A stretch of 5,396 bases of DNA from Verrucomicrobiales bacterium (GTDB lineage Bacteria > Verrucomicrobiota > Verrucomicrobiia > Verrucomicrobiales > SLCJ01): contig SLCJ01000010.1 in assembly GCA_007125835.1 (NCBI GenBank), forward strand, positions 1-5,396, given 5' to 3'. Below the pieces are notes generated by a model, which was not told where the DNA came from, ran no database searches, and saw only the letters and a program-made list of their open reading frames with translations. This document shows positions 1-5,018 of this stretch, piece by piece (within the stretch, counting starts at the first letter, position 1; each line of letters starts with the position of its first letter). Position numbers and translations under genes: made by a program.

Positions 1-260
1 AAAGCCAGCCGCGGACGCGCCCGATGGTAATGATCATCCTCAAACGGCACCAGCGTGTTCAGGCCGTCATTTCCCCCGGCCAACTGCACCAGCACCAAAA
101 TCGGATGATCGCGCCCGGTGGCCGCCTGCACCGACGAGCGCGCCGAGGCCGCCGCCACCAAACCCGCCATCGTGCGGCCGATGAACGAGGGAACCGTGGG
201 GGCCATTGCCGTGCCCAGCAAAAGCCCCCGTTGCAAAAAGGATCTACGGGTATGAATCAT
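1..260 (-). CDS. DUF1501 family protein, N-terminal fragment with Tat signal (runs off left edge)
   Basis: The 86 visible codons start at the ATG at 260-258 and continue past the left edge. The N-terminus carries a twin-arginine motif (TRRSFLQ, residues 4-10), then a hydrophobic, Ala/Gly-rich stretch to about residue 42, so the protein is predicted to leave the cytoplasm folded through the Tat system. After it comes the hallmark opening of DUF1501: a beta strand ILVLVQL, then AGGNDGLNTLVPF and a DDHYHRARP segment. DUF1501 proteins belong to the alkaline phosphatase/sulfatase-like superfamily and are usually about 400 residues or more; their substrate is unknown. The start follows the DUF1800 stop by 5 nt and has no Shine-Dalgarno sequence, so translation is probably coupled to DUF1800. 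Family assignment is firm; function is not. Confidence 0.9.
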   Translation of the reverse strand, partial: MIHTRRSFLQRGLLLGTAMAPTVPSFIGRTMAGLVAAASARSSVQAATGRDHPILVLVQLAGGNDGLNTLVPFEDDHYHRARPRLA

Positions 261-265
261 GATCG

Positions 266-1648
266 TCAGCAGATTTGGTATTCGGGGGTGGCCATCAGAA
301 AGCGGACCGTCGCCGCGACCGCCTCATCTCCAGCCGATGCACCACCGGCCCGGTGATGATATTCAAGCAAAATCTCCCGATAGCGACGCGTCATCGGGTC
401 CTGAAAAAGCCGCATGCAAAGCCGGCGCGAAGCGGTGGGCAGATCCTCCCGGGCCTCCATAGGCAGCAGCCGCGCCCACATCCCCGGGTCCCCCCGCCCC
501 ATCCTTTCCACCAACTCACCCGCAAAACGATAGCGGTCCGTCAGCCGCCGCGTCGTAATCCACGCCCGGTCTCCCGGCCATCCGCCCACATTTGGCGGCT
601 CGAACAATTCCTGCCCTAACTCACGCAGCACCCCCACCGCCCACGCCGAGGGCGGACGCCCGCACTCCAGCGTATGCACCGCCTGCGCATACCACTGCAC
701 CGGACTCTTGATCATCGCGCGACGGCGCGGTGCCGCATGAAACGCCTGGCTCGCCCACAGCACCGCCAACACCGGCCGCAGTTCGAAGCGCGAGCGCCGC
801 AACACCTCCGCCAACCCCTCGATCACCCCCGCCTCCGGCTCGCCTCCCGCATAAAAATCCCAAATCCGCCGACACAGGAACGGCGCGCATTGCGGACGCC
901 CCACCAGTAGACGCACAAAGCGCGAAGGCCGATGAAACCGCCCGCGCCGACCCAGAATCACCTTGCTATCGCGGTCCCTCGCGTCGGCCGCCTCCACCAC
1001 CCGCGGTCTCCGCCCATCAGCATCCTCAATTCGCAAACCCGTCAGCGCCCGCGCCAGCTCCGCCACATCCTCCTCAGTGAAATTCCCCTCGCCCAAGGTG
1101 AAAAGCTCCATCAACTCGCGCGCCAGATTCTCATTGGGTGCCGCCCGGCTTCCCGATTCCGCATCGAGAAAACGAACCATCGCCGGATCCTCCACCATCG
1201 CCTGCACCAGACTCTCAAAATTCCCAAACGCCTGCTCGCGGAACACCTCCTGCTGCCGCCAAAGCATCCGCGCGCTGCGCACCTTCCGCGCACTCGTTGT
1301 GAAATGACCGTGCCAGAACAGCACCATCTTCTCATGCGCCGGATGTGCTGGCCGCCCCAAGCGCTCCACCCACCACGCGCGCAACCGCGCCACCCCATCC
1401 TCCGCCTCCCAATCCTCCTCCGAAGGATCCTTCCCAGACCCAACCCCCTCACGCCGCCGCCGCTCCAAACCAAGCGTCCCGCGCAACACCCGCTCCACCG
1501 CCTCCTGAGAACCCAGCCGCGCCGCCTCGTCAATCTCCGCAGGCGTACCGCCAAAGCAGGCCCGCCGCAACAAATGCGCCGCCTGATCATACGACCACTC
1601 GCTGGCGGGCACGGAATCAAGCCGTGGTGTGACGGATGAAACGCTCAT
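266..1648 (-). CDS. DUF1800 family protein, complete (460 aa)
   Basis: This is a complete DUF1800 protein, recognised from the ordered family motifs: AAHLLRRACFG (residues 23-33), HEKMVLFWHGHF (105-116), NENLARELMELFTLG (172-186) followed by TEEDVAELARALTG, FLCRRIWDFY (257-266), PPNVGGWPGDRAW (351-363) and the terminal FLMATPEY. Length is normal for the family. The frame is open back to 1795, but an ATG there would lie inside the tRNA-Phe gene, so I chose the ATG at 1648, which puts the first motif about 20 residues in. GAGAAG abuts that ATG, too close to be a normal ribosome site. No signal peptide or membrane segment is visible, although the partner DUF1501 protein has a Tat signal. The two genes form an operon (5-nt gap), an arrangement common in Planctomycetota and Verrucomicrobiota. 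The role of DUF1800 is unknown; the start is moderately certain. Confidence 0.92.
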   Translation of the reverse strand: MSVSSVTPRLDSVPASEWSYDQAAHLLRRACFGGTPAEIDEAARLGSQEAVERVLRGTLGLERRRREGVGSGKDPSEEDWEAEDGVARLRAWWVERLGRPAHPAHEKMVLFWHGHFTTSARKVRSARMLWRQQEVFREQAFGNFESLVQAMVEDPAMVRFLDAESGSRAAPNENLARELMELFTLGEGNFTEEDVAELARALTGLRIEDADGRRPRVVEAADARDRDSKVILGRRGRFHRPSRFVRLLVGRPQCAPFLCRRIWDFYAGGEPEAGVIEGLAEVLRRSRFELRPVLAVLWASQAFHAAPRRRAMIKSPVQWYAQAVHTLECGRPPSAWAVGVLRELGQELFEPPNVGGWPGDRAWITTRRLTDRYRFAGELVERMGRGDPGMWARLLPMEAREDLPTASRRLCMRLFQDPMTRRYREILLEYHHRAGGASAGDEAVAATVRFLMATPEYQIC

Positions 1649-1734
1649 CTTCTCAAAACAGGGGGGAAACGGGGCGGCAAGACACACACTCCCTCTCACC
1701 GCACAACGCCACGCGCAAGCCCATTCTTTCGCCA

Positions 1735-1760
1735 GAAAACCAAACGGGCAATCAGGCCCG
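1735..1760 (-). terminator. Rho-independent terminator-like hairpin behind tRNA-Phe
   Basis: On the minus strand a 5-bp perfect GC stem, CGGGC/GCCCG (1760-1756 with 1749-1745), encloses a 6-nt loop and is followed by TTTGGTTTTC. It begins only 2 nt after the encoded CCA of the tRNA, where a terminator would end the tRNA transcript. The stem is short and the T-tract is interrupted by GG, so it may be leaky and let some transcription into DUF1800. The same hairpin could also help tRNA 3' processing. Confidence 0.5.
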
Positions 1761-1762
1761 AA

Positions 1763-1837
1763 TGGTGGCTCGGGGCGGAATCGAACCGCCGACACGAGGA
1801 TTTTCAGTCCACTGCTCTACCCCTGAGCTACCGAGCC
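1763..1837 (-). tRNA. tRNA-Phe (anticodon GAA), CCA encoded
   Basis: A full cloverleaf can be drawn on the minus strand. The acceptor stem is GGCTCGG (1837-1831) with CCGAGCC (1773-1767), seven perfect pairs. Then come TA, a D arm GCTC-AGGGGTA-GAGC with a short 7-nt loop, and the anticodon loop CTGAAAA giving GAA (Phe). The variable loop is GTGTC and the T arm GGCGG-TTCGATT-CCGCC is perfect. The discriminator base is A, followed by an encoded CCA. The body is 72 nt plus CCA. The anticodon stem GTGGA/TCCTC has one U-U mismatch at pair 28-42 and four good pairs. The tRNA decodes UUC and UUU. I see no convincing promoter upstream. Confidence 0.97.
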
Positions 1838-1982
1838 TTCAACCAAAGGAACACCCCTCCAAAGAGCGGCGGGCGCAAACATGGCCGGAAACAGCAAATG
1901 AAGCAACTCCTTTTTTCACCCCCCCCACAACCCGAAAAACGAGCCCCCAGCCAGGCAAATGGGACGAGGGGTCATACTCGGA

Positions 1983-2015
1983 GCCATCGGCGGGCACGAG
2001 CTGCACGCCGATGGC
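1983..2015. repeat. Perfect 10-bp inverted repeat (stem-loop)
   Basis: GCCATCGGCG (1983-1992) is matched by CGCCGATGGC (2006-2015) around a 13-nt loop. Inside the loop GCA (1994-1996) can pair with TGC (2002-2004) across one mismatch, extending the hairpin. The stem is GC-rich and would be stable as RNA on either strand. There is no T-run after it on either strand, so it is not a classical terminator. It may be part of a structured RNA, a dispersed palindromic repeat or a protein-binding site. Confidence 0.6.
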
Positions 2016-2059
2016 GAACACATCGTTCTGCAAGCTTGCCCCGGGCCGGCAATAGATTC

Positions 2060-2113
2060 TCAGATTCCAGGATTCGCGCTCGGGGCCGCTTTTTCCCGCT
2101 GTGGCGGCCTCAT
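2060..2113 (-). CDS. Possible 17-residue mini-ORF behind a strong Shine-Dalgarno sequence
   Basis: An ATG at 2113-2111 lies three bases after AGGAGG (the sequence reads AGGAGGAGAATG), the best ribosome-binding match in the window. The ORF encodes MRPPQREKAAPSANPGI and ends at TGA (2062-2060). It begins 16 nt after the M60 stop, so ribosomes leaving that gene could reinitiate. The peptide is basic and proline-rich with no membrane segment, and I know of no family for it. The purine-rich site may simply continue the GAG-rich tail of the M60 gene, and a GGCCGC/GCGGCC inverted repeat lies inside the ORF. Whether it is translated is unknown. Confidence 0.15.
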   Translation of the reverse strand: MRPPQREKAAPSANPGI

Positions 2114-2129
2114 TCTCCTCCTACCCCAC

Positions 2130-3665
2130 CTACTCCTCGGCTTCCAGGGCCTGCTCTTCCGCCATGCTTTGGGCGAATGTGGCGATGAACCCTTCGATGG
2201 GAAACCAGGGCTCGAGATGGGCGACGGCCTCGCGACTTTCAGAGGAGGCTGGGATGTCGAAAAGATCGAAGTAGGTAGTGAGGTCGCGCTCCACGACAAG
2301 CGAGTAACGGCGGGCCCACTCGTCCTTGCGGCGCGCGTCATCGTCACGTCCGAGGAGACCTGCGCTTCCTTCTTCCGAGAGGTAGGTTTGGAAGGTCTTG
2401 GTCAGACTCTCGTAGCCAAATTCCTCAATCAACGGAATGTAGAGTGCGAGCTCCTCGAAAGGCCCGCGGCGCCCGTCCTCTAGCCGGGCGCGGAAAACGG
2501 CTTCCAAATCCCGGAAATTGCTGCGTGCCTCGCCCGGGGATAGCCCGCACACCCGGTCCATGATGTAGAGGGTGAACAGGTTGACGGTAACCTCGACAAA
2601 ACTGTTGAAGGTGTAGGCCCGGCCCTGGTGGTTGTGGCCGAGTTCGTGGAAAAAGCCCCAGTCGCCACGGGTGCTCAGCCGCTCCAGATCGACGGAGTTT
2701 TCGGCGGACACGAGATGCGCCATGATGGGGTAGCCGGAATGCATCCAGCCTGCGCTGATCTGTTCATCGAAGACGAAGCGCTCGGCCACCAGTCGCTCGC
2801 CGGGCCAGCCCGCGAACTCCCAGCAGAGATCGAGCACACGATCCCAGAATTCGGCCACCGCCTGGGGATCCTCGACGGTTTCCAATACTTCGCGCGGCAG
2901 CGTCAGGGTAAGGTGCCGCCCGGCGATCTCGCCCCAGGGCGCGCCGCTTTGCTCCAACTGAGCGGGCCACTGCTCATTGTCATTCACCCCAAGTTGGAAA
3001 AAGGGCGCACGCACCGCGCCTTCTATCGCCACATCGACAGACGGGTTGGCCGATGGCGTCTCATTGATCCAGCCATAGCCGCCGTAGGTGCGCACATGGA
3101 ACCCACCGCGCTCCTCGTCACGCGGAATGTCGATGTAAATGAGGCCACCAAACGCATTCGCCACTTCGATTGTCGGGGCATCGAGCGCGAACGACCGGCT
3201 GATCACCGGAAAACGCTTCCACTCGTCGCGCCGCCAGAGGCCGTCGGTATGGCTTCCCACACGCACGCTCCATCCGAGTTCGGCCACTTCCTCCGGCACG
3301 GTAATGGTCACGGCCTCCCCGGGAGCTGCATAGAGGCCGGTGACCTGCCAGCGCGGGTTGTTCGGATCGATGCTCACCGTGACGGCCACCCGTTCCGCGT
3401 CGTCGGCAACGGGCCCGGGGAATTCGGCAGCCCGCGGGTGGGCGGGTGTTTCCGCAGCCGACAAGTTGTGATACCACTCCACGGCCTGCTGCCAGGCCCT
3501 GCGCAGGTCTCGATCACTGCGGTCGAAGGCGACCGGTTCCTCCAGTCCGGGACTGAGTTCGTGAATGCTTTCAATGGTCTGCTCGGGATGCGCGGCTCCG
3601 GCATGCAGTGCGGAGGCGATGAGGGCGGGCAGAAGGACGACCTGGGGTTTAAATGGCGGCTTCAT
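2130..3665 (-). CDS. Secreted M60-like (enhancin-type) zinc metallopeptidase, 511 aa
   Basis: This is a complete gene for a predicted exported peptidase of the M60/PF13402 group, whose characterised members cut mucin-type and other glycoproteins. A Sec signal peptide is visible: K2 and K6, a hydrophobic stretch from about 9 to 20, and an AGAA site near residues 22-25. Residues 104-180 form the family's N-terminal segment (WQVTGLYAAPGEAVTITVP, then VGSHTDGLW and AFGGLIYIDIP). The catalytic motif HELGHNHQ is at 340-347: zinc ligands H340 and H344, catalytic E341. A third ligand is likely E358 in FVEVTVNL, fitting the family pattern HExxH-x(8-28)-E. No carbohydrate-binding or F5/8 domain, repeats or C-terminal anchor are visible, so this is a compact member, probably periplasmic or secreted. 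The tail is acidic (AEEQALEAEE). No Shine-Dalgarno sequence precedes the ATG. The substrate is unknown. Confidence 0.92.
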   Translation of the reverse strand: MKPPFKPQVVLLPALIASALHAGAAHPEQTIESIHELSPGLEEPVAFDRSDRDLRRAWQQAVEWYHNLSAAETPAHPRAAEFPGPVADDAERVAVTVSIDPNNPRWQVTGLYAAPGEAVTITVPEEVAELGWSVRVGSHTDGLWRRDEWKRFPVISRSFALDAPTIEVANAFGGLIYIDIPRDEERGGFHVRTYGGYGWINETPSANPSVDVAIEGAVRAPFFQLGVNDNEQWPAQLEQSGAPWGEIAGRHLTLTLPREVLETVEDPQAVAEFWDRVLDLCWEFAGWPGERLVAERFVFDEQISAGWMHSGYPIMAHLVSAENSVDLERLSTRGDWGFFHELGHNHQGRAYTFNSFVEVTVNLFTLYIMDRVCGLSPGEARSNFRDLEAVFRARLEDGRRGPFEELALYIPLIEEFGYESLTKTFQTYLSEEGSAGLLGRDDDARRKDEWARRYSLVVERDLTTYFDLFDIPASSESREAVAHLEPWFPIEGFIATFAQSMAEEQALEAEE

Positions 3666-3774
3666 GCCGCTTTAATAAGCAACGGGCGCGAGAAAAGTTT
3701 CAAAAAACACAATCTGTGGCGTGCCATCGCCCCGGAATCACGAAGGAATCCATTCACGAAGGTGCTGCCCTCCC
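3666..3774. other. Intergenic region between aminotransferase stop and M60 start
   Basis: These 109 bases probably hold the end of the aminotransferase transcript and the promoter of the peptidase gene. On the minus strand two small overlapping hairpins occur, GGCG-ATGGCA-CGCC (3731-3718) and CACA-GAT-TGTG (3718-3708), the second followed by T6 (3707-3702); this could be a weak terminator. Downstream, TTGAAA (3703-3698) and TATTAA (3677-3672) resemble -35 and -10 boxes, but the 20-bp spacing is long and the -10 would sit 6 bp before the ATG, implying an almost leaderless mRNA. I rate terminator and promoter as weak suggestions only. Confidence 0.3.
3734..3762. repeat. Overlapping short direct repeats upstream of the M60 gene
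   Basis: On the plus strand TCACGAAGG occurs at 3738-3746 and again at 3754-3762, a 16-bp offset. GGAATC occurs at 3734-3739 and 3745-3750, an 11-bp offset or about one helical turn. The block lies between the aminotransferase stop and the possible M60 promoter, where an operator could sit. The units are short, and chance or replication slippage would also explain them. Confidence 0.35.
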
Positions 3775-4968
3775 CTATGCCTCCACCCAGTCCTTGAGAT
3801 GGGCGAGGCCCTCCTGGATATCGGCCACGCTGATGCCGGAGTAGGCAAAGCGGAGGTATTTGTTCGCCTCACCCGGCTGCGGTCTACCGAAGTGAATCCG
3901 GCTACAGAAGGACACCCCGGTCGCTTCCAAGGCGGCGCGGCGGAATGTCTCGTAATCGGTCATCCCCTTGGCCTCCATCGCCGCAGTCACGTTCGGGAAG
4001 AGATAGAAGGTGGTGTCCGGGCGGGCGCATTGAAAACCCTCGATGGCGTTGAGGGCATCGACGGCGGCGTCGCGCCTGAGCTTGAGTTCATCTACAAGGG
4101 CCCGAACCTCACTCTGGTCTTCGGTGAGCCCGGCGATACCCGCATGCTGGATGAAATGGGCCGTGCAGGACTCGGCATTGACGTTGAGCTTGGCAATCAC
4201 GTCGATCACAGGCTTCGGGCCGATGGCCGCGCCAAGACGCCACCCGGTCATGGCGAATTTCTTGGAAAATGTATAGAGGAGCACGCACCGGTCCACCATC
4301 CCGGGCAGGCTGGCAAACGATTGACTCGTTCCCTGATAGCGGATTTCGAAGTAGGCCTCGTCGCAAAGAACCATCAGGTCATGGCGCATGACCAATTCGG
4401 CGAGCCGCTGGAATTCCTCCTCGTTGCACTCGGCGGCGATCGGATTCTGCAGGTCGTTGAGGATCAAGATGCGGGTCTTCGGCGTAATCGAGCGCTCGAT
4501 CGTCTCGAGATCGATGGCAAAGCGCCCGCCGGTTTCCTTGTATCCGTAAGGCAGCCCCTTGCCGCCGAGGTATTCGATTTGCGACTCGTATATGGGGTAT
4601 CCGGGATTGGGGTAAAGCACCTCATCGCCGGGGTTCATCACCGCCTGGAGGAACTTGCCAATCACGGGTTTGCCGCCTGGTTGAACCGCCACGTTCTCCG
4701 CCGTGTAGTTCAGGCCGTGCGACGCACTTACATCGGCAGCGAGGGCCTCACGGAGTCCGGGGATGCCGGCGGGCGGGCAATATCCCGTCTTGCCATCGCG
4801 CACTGCCTTGGCGGCCGCCTCGGCGATGGTGGATGGCGTGGGCAGGTTCATGTCGCCGAGGTGAAAGGGAAACACCCGGTTGCCCCTGGAGGCATGGGCG
4901 GCGGCCTCGCCAGAGACGGCAAAAGCGGTTTCAGTTCCCAGCTTTGAAATGCGACTGGCAATATTCAT
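3775..4968 (-). CDS. Class I/II PLP-dependent aminotransferase (aspartate aminotransferase-like), 397 aa
   Basis: A complete fold-type I aminotransferase that would transfer an amino group between an amino acid and a 2-oxo acid in the cytoplasm. Key residues are in place. The Schiff-base lysine is K236 in FSKKFAMTGWRLG, matching the K-x-F-A-M-T-G-W-R pattern of bacterial AspATs. D203 (CDEAYF) should bind the PLP ring nitrogen, N175 (NDLQNP) contacts the cofactor, and R373 (YLRFAYS) is the likely carboxylate-binding arginine. GDEVLYPNPGYPIYES (114-129) is the usual large-domain segment. The segment after NP reads IAAE rather than the common TGAV. Length is normal. The ATG at 4968 fits the family N-terminus but has no Shine-Dalgarno sequence. 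The gene starts 50 bp after the upstream dehydrogenase stop with no clear terminator between, suggesting co-transcription. Class is certain; the substrate cannot be read from sequence, and Asp, Ala, Ser or aromatic donors remain possible. Confidence 0.93.
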   Translation of the reverse strand: MNIASRISKLGTETAFAVSGEAAAHASRGNRVFPFHLGDMNLPTPSTIAEAAAKAVRDGKTGYCPPAGIPGLREALAADVSASHGLNYTAENVAVQPGGKPVIGKFLQAVMNPGDEVLYPNPGYPIYESQIEYLGGKGLPYGYKETGGRFAIDLETIERSITPKTRILILNDLQNPIAAECNEEEFQRLAELVMRHDLMVLCDEAYFEIRYQGTSQSFASLPGMVDRCVLLYTFSKKFAMTGWRLGAAIGPKPVIDVIAKLNVNAESCTAHFIQHAGIAGLTEDQSEVRALVDELKLRRDAAVDALNAIEGFQCARPDTTFYLFPNVTAAMEAKGMTDYETFRRAALEATGVSFCSRIHFGRPQPGEANKYLRFAYSGISVADIQEGLAHLKDWVEA

Positions 4969-5018
4969 GACAATTTGGTGCGTGTAAATGTTTTTTATCC
5001 CTGCGGAGAGTTGGCGCC

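Larger units (their letters stand above)
1839..2120 (-). other. Open frame in register with the M60 gene; possible gene remnant
   Basis: After the M60 stop (TAG at 2132-2130) and a second in-frame TAG (2123-2121), the same frame stays open for 93 codons to a TGA at 1841-1839. Between about 2080 and 1950 its codons look coding-like, with third positions mostly G or C and a natural amino-acid mix (for example LQNDVFAIGVQLVPADGSEY). There is no ATG; the only visible starts are weak ones such as TTG at 2033, and no ribosome site precedes them. The left part runs into G and A homopolymers and looks non-coding. I do not recognise a family. It could be a decayed C-terminal extension or short gene, or chance openness in GC-rich DNA; the opposite strand is open here too. 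Confidence 0.2.
1838..2129. other. Intergenic region between M60 peptidase and tRNA-Phe, rich in inverted repeats
   Basis: No convincing gene fills these 292 bases. Several short inverted repeats crowd the right half: 1983-1992 with 2006-2015, the palindrome GCAAGCTTGC at 2030-2039, TTGCC/GGCAA at 2036-2052, and GGCCGC/GCGGCC at 2084-2109. GATTC occurs three times at exactly 8-bp spacing (2055, 2063, 2071). The left half has a T6 run (1911-1916) and a C8 run (1919-1926), which read A6 and G8 on the minus strand. None of the hairpins is followed by a clear T-tract on the minus strand, so I cannot name a terminator for the peptidase gene. The tRNA promoter must lie in or before the left half, but no good -35/-10 pair stands out. 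Confidence 0.6.

Noticed and set aside
1111..1620. Minus-strand ORF of 169 codons in another frame
   Set aside because: Shifted frame within DUF1800, very rich in Arg, Gly and Trp; it is displaced by the frame carrying the family motifs.
932..1639. Plus-strand ORF of 235 codons
   Set aside because: Antisense to DUF1800; the His/Pro/Arg-rich, low-complexity composition is typical of a shadow frame.
1649..1795. N-terminal extension of DUF1800 by 49 residues
   Set aside because: It would begin within tRNA-Phe and run through the tRNA terminator hairpin, and the extra residues look like translated non-coding DNA without a signal peptide.
1959..2483. Plus-strand ORF of 174 codons covering the intergenic region and the end of the M60 gene
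   Set aside because: Most of it is antisense to the M60 coding sequence, no ribosome site precedes it, and I recognise no domain. Its left part overlaps the repeat-rich region, so I left the orientation of that segment open in the findings.
2628..3797. Plus-strand ORF of 389 codons
   Set aside because: Antisense shadow of the M60 gene, running through its catalytic region and the intergenic space.
3721..4947. Long plus-strand ORF of 408 codons
   Set aside because: It lies opposite the aminotransferase, whose catalytic motifs are all present on the minus strand. Long antisense frames are expected in GC-rich genes, and its translation shows no family motifs.
4969..5018. Promoter or terminator between the dehydrogenase and the aminotransferase
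   Set aside because: The 50 bp contain an A-rich stretch, but no hairpin with a T-run and no well-spaced -35/-10 pair before the ATG.
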